NCBI GenBank assembly: GCA_030038995.1 | Contig: JASHQS010000005.1 | Location: forward strand, 1 to 58,408 | DNA length: 58,408 nt | Source of the DNA: Xanthobacteraceae bacterium | Lineage (GTDB): Bacteria; Pseudomonadota; Alphaproteobacteria; Rhizobiales; Xanthobacteraceae | Direction of reading: 5' to 3' | Shown: one piece after another, positions 43,494 through 54,744 of the stretch | Position numbering within the stretch: position 1 is the first letter of the stretch | Layout: the number at the start of each line of letters is the position of its first letter | Position numbers and translations under genes: made by a program | The notes under the pieces: generated by a model | Told to the model about the DNA's origin: nothing | Database searches by the model: none | Seen by the model: only the letters and a program-made list of their open reading frames with translations

Positions 43494-44368
43494 GGCGCGC
43501 CCCGGACCGCGTGCAGATAGGCCGGCTCGGCCATCGGCTCGACCAGCTCGAAGCGGCGGCCGTGGCGCAGCGACGGAATCTTAGCACGCGCCGCCGCGGC
43601 TTCGGCGGGGTCGATCTCGGCCAGCACCACGCCGGGCTCGGTGCCGCCTTCGGCGAGCACGCGGCCCCATGGATCGACGATCAGCGAATGGCCGTAGGTC
43701 TCGCGGCCGTTCTCATGCTTGCCGCCCTGCGCGGCGGCGAACACGAAGCAGCCGTTCTCGATGGCGCGGGCGCGAATGAGCACGTGCCAATGCGCCTCGC
43801 CGGTCTGCCGCGTGAACGCCGACGGAATGGCCAGGAACGACGCGCCGGCCTCGGCCAGCGCCCGGTACAGCGCCGGGAAGCGCAGATCGTAGCAGACGGT
43901 GAGCCCGAGCCGGCCCCACGGCAGATCGGCCACGACGGCAAGCTCGCCCGGCCGATAGGTATTGGATTCGCGGTAGCTCTCGCCGCCGGCGAGATCGACG
44001 TCGAACATGTGGATCTTGTCGTAGCGCGCGGCGATCTCGCCGTTGCGGTCGATCAGAAACGAGCGGTTCACCGCCTTTTCGGGCGAAGCCTTGACGGCGA
44101 GCGAGCCGAGATGAATGGTGATCGCAAGCTTGCGCGCCACCTCGCACATCGCCGCCAGCGTCGGATCGTGCTCGTCGGCGAACAGGCTGGCGAACAGGCG
44201 GTCGCGCTTGACCTCCATGATATTCGTCATTTCCGGCGTCTGCACGTAATCGGCGCCGGCGCGCTTGGCCTCGCCGATCGCGGCCAAGACGGCGTCGAGG
44301 TTGGCGCGCGGATCGCGGCCGGAGCGCATCGCGACGAGCGCGACCTTGAACCTGCTCGACGCGCTCAT
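43490..44368 (-). CDS. carbon-nitrogen hydrolase (Nit1/Nit2-like)
   Basis: A 292-aa nitrilase-superfamily amidase of the Nit group, which in other organisms removes deaminated glutathione. The Glu-Lys-Cys triad is complete: Glu46 in VQTPEMTNI, Lys118 in RYDKIHMFDVDL and Cys159 in LGLTVCYDLRFPALYRAL. It starts at ATG 44368 (MSASSRFKVALVAM), overlapping grxC by 4 bp, and its stop overlaps the DUF1178 start by 4 bp. The neighbourhood with glutaredoxin fits a role in glutathione metabolism. Confidence 0.94.
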   Translation of the reverse strand: MSASSRFKVALVAMRSGRDPRANLDAVLAAIGEAKRAGADYVQTPEMTNIMEVKRDRLFASLFADEHDPTLAAMCEVARKLAITIHLGSLAVKASPEKAVNRSFLIDRNGEIAARYDKIHMFDVDLAGGESYRESNTYRPGELAVVADLPWGRLGLTVCYDLRFPALYRALAEAGASFLAIPSAFTRQTGEAHWHVLIRARAIENGCFVFAAAQGGKHENGRETYGHSLIVDPWGRVLAEGGTEPGVVLAEIDPAEAAAARAKIPSLRHGRRFELVEPMAEPAYLHAVRGAP

Positions 44369-44640
44369 GCCGGCTCGCCCTCGGCTTCGGCGAGCAAGGC
44401 GTCGAGCTTGCCGGCCTGTTCGAGCGCATAGAGATCGTCGAAGCCGCCGACGTGAGTGGCGCCGATGAAAATCTGCGGGAACGTGCTGCGTCCGTTGGCG
44501 CGTTCGATCATCTGCCTGCGGATTTGCCGATCGCGGCTCGTGTCGATCTCATGGAAAGCCACGCCTTTGCTGGACAGCAGTTCCTTGGCGTCCTGGCAAA
44601 ACGGACAGTAAGGAATCGTATAGATGTCAATGGTGGCCAT
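44365..44640 (-). CDS. grxC: glutaredoxin 3
   Basis: A 91-aa glutaredoxin with the CPFC active site (Cys12 and Cys15 in YTIPYCPFCQDAKELL), the cis-proline in STFPQIFIGATHVGGFDDLY and normal length. It reduces disulfides and mixed disulfides using glutathione. The start at ATG 44640 (MATIDIYTIPY) is preferred because the frame upstream to 44730 is not family-like. It is first in the operon with the nitrilase and DUF1178 genes; the comF-type gene ends 34 bp upstream on the same strand and may be in the same transcript. Confidence 0.95.
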   Translation of the reverse strand: MATIDIYTIPYCPFCQDAKELLSSKGVAFHEIDTSRDRQIRRQMIERANGRSTFPQIFIGATHVGGFDDLYALEQAGKLDALLAEAEGEPA

Positions 44641-44674
44641 GATCGGCAAATATAAGCGCTGCCTTAAGCTTTCC

Positions 44675-45466
44675 CTATATGGACGTTCGCGCCGGATCGG
44701 CAACTCGGGCGAACACCAGCACGTCGACATGGGCGGCGCCGGCGCGGTTGAGCGCGCGGGCGCAGCCGTCGACCGTCGCCCCCGAGGTCAAGACGTCGTC
44801 GATGAGGACGAGGCGCCGTCCGGCGACCGCGGCCTTGCCGGATTCCGGCACTCGGAATGCGCCCTGGATGTTTTCGGCGCGCTCGGCGCGGCTTAGGCCG
44901 ACCTGCTGGGCCGTGGCCTTGACGCGCTTGAGCGCGCCCGCGGCCACCGGCACGCCGCTTTCGGCCGATACCGCCGCGGCCAGCATTGCCGATTGGTTAA
45001 AGCGCCGCGCCCATTGCCGGCGCCAGTGCAGCGGCACCGGGACGAGCGCATCGGCCTCGGCCAGGACCTCGCGGCCGGCATGGCTGATCCAGCGTCCCAT
45101 CATCGGCACCAGATCGAGCCGATCGCCATATTTGAGCGCGTGCACCAGGGCCCGCGAAATCTCCTCGAAGCGCACCGCGGCGCGCGCCCGGTTATAGGCC
45201 GGCGGATCGGCGATCGCCGCCATGGACAGCACGCCCGGACCCGGATCGTACTGGAACGGTATGCCGAGGCGCTCGCAATAGGGCCGCGTGATGAAAGACA
45301 GCTTCGACCAGCATACCGGACACAGGCCGCTGCCTTCCACCGGCTCGCGGCAAGCTGCGCACAGCGGCGGCAATGCCATATCGAGCACGGCGCGGCAAAA
45401 CGCCCGCGCCGCGTTTGCGCTGCGCCGCGCGCGCGTGGCAAGAATCAAGCCCGCCGACCCCATCAT
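44675..45466 (-). CDS. ComF family protein (phosphoribosyltransferase-like)
   Basis: A 263-aa ComF-type protein. The N-terminal zinc-ribbon is CAACREPVEGSGLCPVC at about residues 37-53, and the PRTase loop LVLIDDVLTSGATVDGCARA is close to the C terminus, with VPVPLHWRRQWARRFNQS before it. In competent bacteria ComF helps DNA uptake; in alphaproteobacteria the gene is widespread and its role is not clear. ATG 45466 and the next codon are both methionine. It probably heads the grxC operon. Confidence 0.93.
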   Translation of the reverse strand: MMGSAGLILATRARRSANAARAFCRAVLDMALPPLCAACREPVEGSGLCPVCWSKLSFITRPYCERLGIPFQYDPGPGVLSMAAIADPPAYNRARAAVRFEEISRALVHALKYGDRLDLVPMMGRWISHAGREVLAEADALVPVPLHWRRQWARRFNQSAMLAAAVSAESGVPVAAGALKRVKATAQQVGLSRAERAENIQGAFRVPESGKAAVAGRRLVLIDDVLTSGATVDGCARALNRAGAAHVDVLVFARVADPARTSI

Positions 45467-45653
45467 GACTGCACCGTACCCCTTTGCCGCGGCGTTGTCA
45501 TTGGGCTGTGAGGATCAACGCACTGAAGGCCATATTGTGCTCAAAAACTCATATGCTGGATCGACGGCTTTCGTTGATCTCCACTGCCGCTCACACGATG
45601 CGTTTTTCGTCATTATCTGAAGTCCAGGTCGTAGTAACGATCGCAGGCAGGCA

Positions 45654-46562
45654 ATGCCCGAAGGTCCGCTCATTTTCGATCGCGCGTTGATCCGCCGGCG
45701 CCGCCGCCGCGCCAACAATCTCGGCGCGGCGACATTTTTGCTCGATCGCGCCGCCGAGGATTTGGCCGACCGGCTCACCGCGGTGCTGCGCCGGTTCGAT
45801 GTTGCGGTCGACCTCGGCACGCCCGGGGCGGCCTTGCGCAAGGCGCTGACGCGGCTCGGTGCGGTGGGCACGATCGTTGCGGCCGGCAGGGCCGATGCCG
45901 AGCCCGAGCCGGCAAACGCTGACCAGATGATCGTCGTCGCCGACGAGGAGGCGCTGCCGTTCCGTGATGGCTCGCTCGATCTCGTCGTCTCCGCGCTCGT
46001 GCTGCAATTCGTCAACGACCTGCCGGGCACGCTCATCCAACTTCGCCGCGCGCTCAAGCCCGACGGATTGTTTCTCGCCGCCCTGATCGGCGGCGACACG
46101 CTCACCGAGTTGCGCCAAGCCTTTGCTGCGGCCGAAAGCGAGCTTGAGGGCGGCGCTTCGCCGCGCGTGGCGCCGTTTGCCGATCTGCGCGAGCTAGGCG
46201 CGCTGTTGCAGCGCGCCGGCTTCGCGCTGCCGGTGACCGACGTCGACCGCGTCTGCGTGCGCTACGATTCGGTGTTCGCCCTGATGCACGACCTGCGGCG
46301 CATGGCCGCCACCAACGCGCTCATCGAGCGTCGCCGCACGCCGCTGCGCCGCGCCACGCTCATGCGCATGGCCGAAATCTACGGCCAGCGCTTCGCCGAT
46401 GCCGACGGCCGGCTGCGCGCGACGTTCGAGATCGTCTGGCTGTCCGGCTGGGCGCCGCATCCGAGCCAGCAGCAGCCGCGGCGTCCCGGCTCGGCAAAGA
46501 CGCGGCTCGCCGATGCGCTCGGCACGCGGGAAATGTCGGCGGGCGATAAGGCCGGGCGGTGA
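45654..46562 (+). CDS. SAM-dependent methyltransferase (NDUFAF5/BioC-like)
   Basis: A 302-aa methyltransferase-fold protein resembling bacterial homologues of mitochondrial NDUFAF5 and BioC. It starts MPEGPLIFDRALIRRRRRRA, as in that family, then AVDLGTPGAALRKALTRLGA occupies motif I but without the usual GCGxG, ADEEALPFRDGSLDLVVSAL follows, and ALVLQFVNDLPGTL and LKPDGLFLAALIGGDTLTEL complete it. In relatives these proteins modify an arginine of a complex I subunit. Motif I being poor (DLGTPGAA) may reduce SAM binding or reflect a hydroxylase-type activity. The gene is divergent from comF and convergent with the pilin gene. Confidence 0.88.
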   Translation: MPEGPLIFDRALIRRRRRRANNLGAATFLLDRAAEDLADRLTAVLRRFDVAVDLGTPGAALRKALTRLGAVGTIVAAGRADAEPEPANADQMIVVADEEALPFRDGSLDLVVSALVLQFVNDLPGTLIQLRRALKPDGLFLAALIGGDTLTELRQAFAAAESELEGGASPRVAPFADLRELGALLQRAGFALPVTDVDRVCVRYDSVFALMHDLRRMAATNALIERRRTPLRRATLMRMAEIYGQRFADADGRLRATFEIVWLSGWAPHPSQQQPRRPGSAKTRLADALGTREMSAGDKAGR

Positions 46563-46574
46563 CCGTCTCGAACG

Positions 46575-46662
46575 GCGAATAGCGAGTAGCGAGTGGCGAG
46601 TGGCGAGTAGCGAGTAGCGAGTAGAGGAGCCGCACGACCCCATTCGCTATTCGCCACTCGCA
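46575..46662. repeat. heptamer tandem repeat with inverted copies
   Basis: Seven head-to-tail copies of GCGAGTA or its variants (GCGAATA, GCGAGTG) run from 46575 to 46623. After a 19-bp spacer the complement TTCGCTATTCGCCACTCGC follows. The whole lies between the convergent methyltransferase and pilin stops and would fold into a hairpin on either strand. Confidence 0.9.
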
Positions 46663-46664
46663 AT

Positions 46665-46856
46665 CTACTTCATCGCCGTGGCGACGCTGGCGTAGAGGCC
46701 TTTGACGCTCGAGCCGAGACTCACGATGGTGGTGGCGATCGCCACCGCGATGCCGGAAGCGATCATGGCGTATTCGATCGCGGTGGCGCCGCTGTCATCG
46801 CGCAGGAAACGGCGGAGGTTTGCCTTGCTGATCGCTTGCGGTACTCGGTCGAACAT
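46665..46856 (-). CDS. Flp family type IVb pilin
   Basis: A 63-aa Flp pilin. The leader ends at LRRFLRDDSGATAIEYAMIA, where prepilin peptidase would cut before ATAIEY, and the hydrophobic helix continues ASGIAVAIATTIVSLGSSVK. The Glu at +5 of the mature part is present. I start at ATG 46856 (MFDRVPQAISKANLRRFL); the frame to 46898 overlaps mutT. No tad secretion genes are in the window, so this is an orphan pilin or depends on a locus elsewhere. Confidence 0.92.
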   Translation of the reverse strand: MFDRVPQAISKANLRRFLRDDSGATAIEYAMIASGIAVAIATTIVSLGSSVKGLYASVATAMK

Positions 46857-46881
46857 TTTGGACGCCCCTGGCTTCTGTCGA

Positions 46882-47286
46882 TCATAACAGCGTTGCAAGA
46901 TGCGGGATCAGGGGTTCGTCGGCAGGCGGCATCGGATAGTTGCGCAACTCGTTCGGCCGCACCCATTTGAGCCTCTGCTGCTCCCGCGCCATGACGATCC
47001 CTTCCCAGCGCCGGCAGACATAGAGCGGCATGAGCAGGTGGAAGTCGGGATACGGATGGCTCGCGAACGTGAGCGGCGCGAGGCACTCCTCCTTGACGAC
47101 GATTCCCAGCTCCTCCCTCAGCTCGCGGATCAGGCTCTGCTCCGGCCGCTCGCCCGCTTCGACCTTGCCGCCGGGAAACTCCCACAGCCCCGCCATCGCC
47201 TTGCCCTTCGGGCGCTGCGCGATCAGCACGCGCCCATCGGCATCGATGAGGGCGCAGGCGGCAACCAGGACCAGCTTGACGCTCAC
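46882..47286 (-). CDS. mutT: 8-oxo-dGTP diphosphatase MutT
   Basis: A 134-aa Nudix hydrolase that removes oxidised GTP nucleotides. The Nudix box is GGKVEAGERPEQSLIRELRE followed by ELG, and VAACALIDADGRVLIAQRP with MAGLWEF is typical of MutT. I start at GTG 47286 (VSVKLVLVAACA) because homologues begin here and CGAGGGCAGGCC lies in front; the frame also offers ATG 47343. It normally sits close to argJ in this order, but here an epoxide-hydrolase-like gene and a toxin-antitoxin pair lie between. Confidence 0.9.
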   Translation of the reverse strand: MSVKLVLVAACALIDADGRVLIAQRPKGKAMAGLWEFPGGKVEAGERPEQSLIRELREELGIVVKEECLAPLTFASHPYPDFHLLMPLYVCRRWEGIVMAREQQRLKWVRPNELRNYPMPPADEPLIPHLATLL

Positions 47287-47429
47287 GGCCTGCCCTCGAT
47301 GTAAACAAGCGCTGGTAAAGGCAGCTTCAATCCGATCCGACACGGCGTCGGAATCGCCTTCAGGGTTAATGCAGATTTAACATCGAATTGGCGCGCGCTG
47401 GGCGCAGGATCAGCGGGTATGAGCAACAT

Positions 47430-48335
47430 TCACGTCCCCGCTTTCCCGGCCAATTCCAGCACCGTGTCGGCGAACGCGCGCGGCGCCTCGGCCGGCGGGT
47501 TGTGGCCGACCCGCGGCAGCACCCGGCGCGTGAACGGGCCGGTGAAGAAGCGGTGATGGTGCTCGGACGCGGCGGGTGGCGCAACGCCGTCGACCTCGCC
47601 CTGGAGCGCAATGGTCGGCACCGCGATCTTCGGCTGCGCGGCGAGTTTTTGCTCGATCGGCTCCAGCGCCGGATCGCCGGGCGCATAGCCGAAACGGTGG
47701 CGATACGACTGGATCGTCACGTCGACAAAATGCGGATTGTCGAACGAGGCCGCGCTGCGCTCGTAAACCGCGTCGTCGAACGTCCAGAGCGGCGACCAGA
47801 TTTGCCAGATGTAGCGGACGAGCGCGCGGCGGTTTTGCGTCAAGCCGGCGCGGCCGCGTTCGGTATGAAAGTAATATTGATACCAGAAGCGATGCTCCTG
47901 CGCCGGCGCCGCGGGTTTCACCGAAGCGGCAATATCCTGGACGTTGTAGCCGTTGCCGGTGACGAGCCCGATGACGCGCTCGGGCCACAAAGCGGCGACG
48001 ATGCAGGCGGCGCGGCCGCCCCAATCGTAGCCCGCCAGCACGGCGCGGGCGATGCCGAGCGCGTCCATCAGTTCGCGCAGATCGTCGCCGAGGGCAGCCT
48101 GCTGGCCGGAGCGCGGCGTCGCGGCGGAGAGGAATCGCGTGGCGCCGAAGCCGCGCAAGTACGGCACGATCACCCGGCAGCCGGCCGCCGCGAGCAGCGG
48201 GACGACCTCGTCGTAACAGCGCGGATCGTATGGCCAGCCGTGCAGCAAAATGACCGGCGTGCCGTCGGCACGGCCGCTTTCCTCATAGGTTATTTCGAGC
48301 GTGGTTGTCCGAATCTTCCGCAGTTCGCGAATCAC
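47430..48335 (-). CDS. alpha/beta hydrolase, epoxide hydrolase/dehalogenase-like
   Basis: A 301-aa alpha/beta hydrolase with an aspartate nucleophile: LAGYDWGGRAACIVAALWPE has Asp104 in the GxDxG elbow. HGWPYDPRCYDEVVPLLAAA has the oxyanion HGWP, VPYLRGFGATRF follows as in epoxide hydrolases, and the histidine is in LPRVGHNPPAEAPRAFADTV. Starts with GTG 48335. A catalytic aspartate suggests cleavage of an epoxide or a haloalkane rather than an ester. It stands between mutT and the toxin-antitoxin pair and shares their divergent promoter region. Confidence 0.9.
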   Translation of the reverse strand: MIRELRKIRTTTLEITYEESGRADGTPVILLHGWPYDPRCYDEVVPLLAAAGCRVIVPYLRGFGATRFLSAATPRSGQQAALGDDLRELMDALGIARAVLAGYDWGGRAACIVAALWPERVIGLVTGNGYNVQDIAASVKPAAPAQEHRFWYQYYFHTERGRAGLTQNRRALVRYIWQIWSPLWTFDDAVYERSAASFDNPHFVDVTIQSYRHRFGYAPGDPALEPIEQKLAAQPKIAVPTIALQGEVDGVAPPAASEHHHRFFTGPFTRRVLPRVGHNPPAEAPRAFADTVLELAGKAGT

Positions 48336-48355
48336 AGGGATAGCCTTGCTATTAT

Positions 48356-48372
48356 TATCGCTCGCAGCGATA
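48356..48372. promoter_or_regulatory. candidate operator of the toxin-antitoxin pair
   Basis: A perfect palindrome TATCGCTcgcAGCGATA (7-bp arms, 3-bp spacer) 7 bp before the toxin start codon. The antitoxin is an XRE helix-turn-helix protein, so autorepression at this site is likely. It also lies 20 bp from the GTG of the divergent hydrolase. Confidence 0.6.
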
Positions 48373-48379
48373 TTACCAC

Positions 48380-48622
48380 ATGAAGCGGGTTGTCTTCACC
48401 CCAGCGGCGGCCCGACAATGGGTTAAGCTCGCAGCACAAATCCGGCAACGGATTGACGGTCCACTGATGGAGTTCGCTGCCAGCGGCAGCGGCGACGTAA
48501 AGCGGCTTAAGGGGCGGCGCGGCGCGCGTCTTCGGGTCGGCGACTGGCGCGTAATCTTTTACGAGGAAGGCGCCTCAATTGTGATAGTCGCGGTCGGGCA
48601 CCGACGAGAAATATATGACTGA
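48380..48622 (+). CDS. RelE/HigB-like type II toxin
   Basis: An 80-aa toxin of the RelE/ParE superfamily. It starts MKRVVFTPAAARQWVKLAAQ and has DVKRLKGRRGARLRVGDWRV plus the C-terminal VAVGHRREIYD, the usual beta-strand and basic residues that cut mRNA on the ribosome. The gene precedes its antitoxin by 9 bp, the HigBA order. The start lies right after the palindromic operator. Base composition is less extreme than in the neighbours, which supports acquisition. Mode of action (RelE-type RNase or ParE-type gyrase inhibitor) is not decided; the DWRVIF segment fits RelE. Confidence 0.93.
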   Translation: MKRVVFTPAAARQWVKLAAQIRQRIDGPLMEFAASGSGDVKRLKGRRGARLRVGDWRVIFYEEGASIVIVAVGHRREIYD

Positions 48623-48631
48623 GGACTACTC

Positions 48632-49015
48632 ATGAATGTTCGCTTTCAAAAGACCTCCCGCGGAGAAGTCGCAATCATGCCCCGCCGCGAGTACGAGGCC
48701 CTTGTCGCGAAGGCCAACGAGGCCGAAGAGGACGCGGGCACGGCGCGGCTGGTTGCCCGTGGACGGAGCGAGATTGCCGCTGGCGCGCCCTTGCTGCCGA
48801 AAGAAGTCGTCGACCGCCTGGCCCGCAATGAAAATCCGGTGCGGGCGTTGCGCGAATGGCGTGACGTGACGCAACTGAAGCTGTCTTCGCAGACCAAACT
48901 CAGCCAAGGCTACATATCAGACGTCGAAACCGGGCGTCGAAAGGGCGCCGTAGCCGCGCTTCGCCGTATTGCCGACGCACTCAACGTGCCGCTCGATCTT
49001 CTGGTTTCATCCTAG
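48632..49015 (+). CDS. XRE family antitoxin (HigA-like)
   Basis: A 127-aa antitoxin. The N-terminal part ([20 protein letters not shown]) resembles the dimerising domain of Phd-like antitoxins; the C-terminal part carries an XRE helix-turn-helix from about residue 75: [20 protein letters not shown] and [20 protein letters not shown]. It should bind the toxin and repress the palindrome at 48356-48372. GAGGACTACTC in front serves as ribosome site. Its TAG stop overlaps the argJ stop through a shared CTAG. Confidence 0.93.
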   Translation: MNVRFQKTSRGEVAIMPRREYEALVAKANEAEEDAGTARLVARGRSEIAAGAPLLPKEVVDRLARNENPVRALREWRDVTQLKLSSQTKLSQGYISDVETGRRKGAVAALRRIADALNVPLDLLVSS

Positions 49016-50253
49016 GATCGATAATCCCCGTTGATCGCCACATATTCCTTGGTGAGGTCGCAGGTCAGCACGCGGTCACGTCCCTTGCCGAGGCCGAGTG
49101 CGACTTTCAGTGCGATCTCCGGCTTTTTCATCGCCGCCGAAACCGCGGCCTCGTCATAGGCCGGATCGCGCTCACCCTTGTGAGCGACGCGGATGCCGCC
49201 AAACCAGATCGACAGCCGGTCGCGGTCGGCCGGCTCGCCGGCCTTGCCGACCGCCATGACGACGCGGCCCCAATTGGCGTCCTCGCCAGCGATCGCGGTC
49301 TTGACCAAGGGCGAGTTGGCGATCGACAGCGCGATGCGCCGCGCCGAACGCTTGGATCTGGCGCCTTCGACCACGATCTCGACCAGCTTGCGGGCGCCTT
49401 CGCCGTCGCGCGCCACCTGCTCGGCGAGGTCGGCGAGCACGTTACAAAAGCTCTTGCGGAAGGCCGGCAGCCGCGGGTCGCTCAAGCGCGTGATCTTCTC
49501 CACGCCGCGCAACGCGGCAGCGCCGGTGGCGAAGGCAAGGAGCGTGTCCGATGTCGAGGTGTCGCCGTCGATCGTCACGGCATTGAACGTATCCTCGACG
49601 CCGTCGCGCAAGAGGCCGCGCAATACCGCGGGCGCGATCGGCGCATCGGTGAACACGAAGGCCAGCAGGGTGCCCATGTCGGGCGCGATCATGCCGGCGC
49701 CTTTGGCGATGCCGCAGATCGTCACTGCGGTCGCGCCGAACCGCACCATGGCGGCGGCGCCCTTGGGAAACGTGTCGGTGGTCATGATCGCCTTGGCGGC
49801 CGCTTCCCAGCCGCCCGGTGCCGCATCCGCAGCAAGCCGCTCCATGACGTCGGAGAATCTTCGAGCGTCGAGCGGTTCGCCGATAACGCCGGTGGATGCC
49901 AGAAAAACCTTGTCGGGCTTGCAGCCGACCGCAGCGGCCGCAATGTCCGCCGTCATCGCGGCAGCCGCCTTGCCCGACCTGCCGGTAAATGCGTTGGCAT
50001 TGCCGGAATTGACCACGAGCGCGCTGGCGTCGCCGCCCTTGATGCGGGTGCGGCACCAATCGACCGGCGCCGACGGACATTTCGAGCGCGTCAACACGCC
50101 GGCGACCGCGGTGCCGGGGTCGAACACCGCGAGCAGCACGTCGGTGCGGCCGGGATAGCGAATGCCCGCGATGGCGGTCGCGAGCCGCACGCCGGCGACC
50201 GGCGGCATGTCGGGAAAAGACGCGGGCGCGAGGGGAGAGATGGCGGGTGGCAT
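49012..50253 (-). CDS. argJ: bifunctional glutamate N-acetyltransferase/amino-acid acetyltransferase ArgJ
   Basis: A 413-aa ornithine acetyltransferase for arginine synthesis, which transfers the acetyl group from N-acetylornithine to glutamate and may also use acetyl-CoA. The precursor is cut between residues 187 and 188 to give two chains, with Thr188 the nucleophile in [15 protein letters not shown]; the residue before it is glycine rather than the more common alanine. [10 protein letters not shown] and [15 protein letters not shown] with VCDL-type tail [17 protein letters not shown] are normal. Start ATG 50253. A palindromic repeat lies in front of it and the parvulin gene ends further upstream. 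Confidence 0.96.
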   Translation of the reverse strand: MPPAISPLAPASFPDMPPVAGVRLATAIAGIRYPGRTDVLLAVFDPGTAVAGVLTRSKCPSAPVDWCRTRIKGGDASALVVNSGNANAFTGRSGKAAAAMTADIAAAAVGCKPDKVFLASTGVIGEPLDARRFSDVMERLAADAAPGGWEAAAKAIMTTDTFPKGAAAMVRFGATAVTICGIAKGAGMIAPDMGTLLAFVFTDAPIAPAVLRGLLRDGVEDTFNAVTIDGDTSTSDTLLAFATGAAALRGVEKITRLSDPRLPAFRKSFCNVLADLAEQVARDGEGARKLVEIVVEGARSKRSARRIALSIANSPLVKTAIAGEDANWGRVVMAVGKAGEPADRDRLSIWFGGIRVAHKGERDPAYDEAAVSAAMKKPEIALKVALGLGKGRDRVLTCDLTKEYVAINGDYRS

Positions 50254-50260
50254 GGCTAAG

Positions 50261-50378
50261 CGTCATTCCGGGGCGCGCCGAAGGCGCGAACCCGGAATCC
50301 ATAACCACAATTAATACAGGTTGTCCCAACCGGCTGTGGTTATGGATTCCGGCTCTCGCTGCGCTCGGCCGGAATGAC
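50261..50378. repeat. dispersed palindromic repeat, family 2 copy C
   Basis: 118-bp element with ends CGTCATTCCGGGGCGCGCCG and CTCGGCCGGAATGAC; inner arms CCGGAATCCATAACCACA and TGTGGTTATGGATTCCGG. It sits between the parvulin stop and the argJ start. Confidence 0.88.
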
Positions 50379-50419
50379 AACAAAGCTTTTTGGCGCGCTC
50401 CGCAAGAGGGTAGCGGCCA

Positions 50420-51304
50420 TTACTTCTTCACCGGCGCGGCGGGATTGAGCGCGCCGCTGGGCGCAGCAGGCGCCGGCGGCTGATCGAGCCGTTCGATCTT
50501 GGCGGTCTTGCGCAAGTTGTCGACCAGCTGCGCCTGGGCGCGGTGCGCGACAAAATTTGCGATCTGGTCCTTGACCTGATCGAAGGTCGGCGTCGGCTTG
50601 ATGCGCTTGTCTTCGACCTTGATGATGTGCCAACCGAACTGGGTGTGCACCGGATCGGAGATTTGGCCCTTTTCAAGCTTGAACGCGGCTTCGGCGAATT
50701 CGGGCACCATCTGGTCCTTGGTGAAATAGCCGAGATCGCCACCGTTCGCCGCGCCCGGATCCTTGGATTTCTCCTTGGCAAGCGTCGCGAAGTCGGCGCC
50801 GGCTTTGAGTTGCGCCTCGATCGCTTTGGCTTCCTCCTCGGTGGCGACGAGGATGTGCCGCGCATGCACCTCCTCTTCGCCCGCCATCTTCTTGACCGCC
50901 TCGTCATAGACCTTGTGCATGGCGTCGTCGGTCTGCGCGGCCTTTCCGGCATTGCGCAACAGCGCCTCCATCAGAACCTTGTTGCGCTCGAATGCGACCT
51001 GGCGCTTGACCGCGGGCTTGTCGCCCAACTGCTGCTGCTCGGCGGCCTGCGCCAGGACGATGACATCGGCCAGGTAGTTGATGAGGTACTCGCGCTTCTG
51101 CTCTGGCGCCATCTGCGCCGCCATGCTGGTGCCGATCTCCTCCTCGGCTAAGGCCAGATCGCTCTGCCGGATGTCGATGCCGTTGGCGCGGGCGATCACC
51201 GGATCGGAATCCTGCGCCCGCAGTGTGGCGGCTGGCACCGTGAGCGCGGCAACGAGCGCGAGCAGGCCAAGCGGACGGGCGAGGAAGGCGCATCGTGAGG
51301 TCAT
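50420..51304 (-). CDS. periplasmic parvulin-type peptidyl-prolyl isomerase (PrsA/SurA-like)
   Basis: A 294-aa exported foldase. Residues 1-30 form a signal peptide ending TLRAQD. The N-terminal chaperone-like part is followed by a parvulin domain at about residues 137-228: EEEVHARHILVATEEEAKAI, DFATLAKEKSKDPGAANGGD, LGYFTKDQMVPEFAEAAFKL and FGWHIIKVED. The C terminus is a proline/alanine tail. The gene is divergent from secA and upstream of argJ, a neighbourhood common in alphaproteobacteria. It assists folding of exported proteins, in line with the SecA neighbour. Confidence 0.94.
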   Translation of the reverse strand: MTSRCAFLARPLGLLALVAALTVPAATLRAQDSDPVIARANGIDIRQSDLALAEEEIGTSMAAQMAPEQKREYLINYLADVIVLAQAAEQQQLGDKPAVKRQVAFERNKVLMEALLRNAGKAAQTDDAMHKVYDEAVKKMAGEEEVHARHILVATEEEAKAIEAQLKAGADFATLAKEKSKDPGAANGGDLGYFTKDQMVPEFAEAAFKLEKGQISDPVHTQFGWHIIKVEDKRIKPTPTFDQVKDQIANFVAHRAQAQLVDNLRKTAKIERLDQPPAPAAPSGALNPAAPVKK

Positions 51305-51757
51305 CGGGGATCATCCTTGTGCCGCGGGCGCATCGCCCGGATCGACGTGGCGGCCCTTAAGACGCTGCGCCATCGCCGGCCTGGCCGGCTGAGCCGGTTC
51401 CGAAAAGCCGCTCTTGCGTCTGCGCGTGGCCGGGCGGCGCTCGGGCGCGGACACTCGCCGAATTGGGCCGCATTGGCAATCGAAGAATGAACCGACGGCC
51501 TTAACGAGCGCGTGAATTTCCGGTCGCATTGACAAGAAAACCACCCCCTCATATCTGTGTCGGAGAGTTTGGGGACCGTCGCTTCGCATGTCCCGGTTTG
51601 CATTGTCGCCTCGCAGAAACCCGAATAGCGCCGCATTTTCCGCAACTTGGCCACTGCACCATCGCGACGAGACGAACCATGGGCGCCGGGGTTGCGGACA
51701 GCATCGCACGCGTAGCGCCGTGTCGGGTCCAGCACCAAGCGGAAGGATGATGTTGCG
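51305..51757. other. divergent region between parvulin gene and secA
   Basis: 453 bp with no credible gene. It contains the candidate secA promoter at 51529-51557 and presumably the parvulin promoter. No repeat family of the window is present. Confidence 0.5.
51529..51557 (+). promoter_or_regulatory. candidate sigma-70 promoter of secA
   Basis: Perfect TTGACA at 51529-51534, a 17-bp spacer, then TATCTG at 51552-51557. It leaves a leader of about 190 nt before the secA ATG at 51758, long enough for translational control. Confidence 0.5.
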
Positions 51758-54634
<2,877 letters not shown>

Positions 54635-54640
54635 CAGGGA

Positions 54641-54744
54641 TCAGTAATCAGCCATCAGTAATCAGACGGCACCGCCGCTATCTGATTACTGATTACTGAT
54701 TACTGATTACTGATTACTGATACCTGATACCTGATCCCTGACTA
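54641..54744. repeat. heptamer tandem repeat with inverted copies
   Basis: From 54682 nine units of CTGATTA or close variants (CTGATAC, CTGATCC, CTGACTA) run head to tail to 54744. Upstream, at 54645-54665, the complement TCAGTAATCAG is present twice. The last heptamer contains the stop codon of the L,D-transpeptidase gene. It lies at the convergent ends of secA and that gene and would fold into a stem on either strand. Confidence 0.92.

Noticed and set aside
46575-46662. Possible CRISPR-like array
   Set aside because: Seven-base units without spacers are a simple tandem repeat, not a CRISPR; no cas genes are present. The same applies to 54682-54744.
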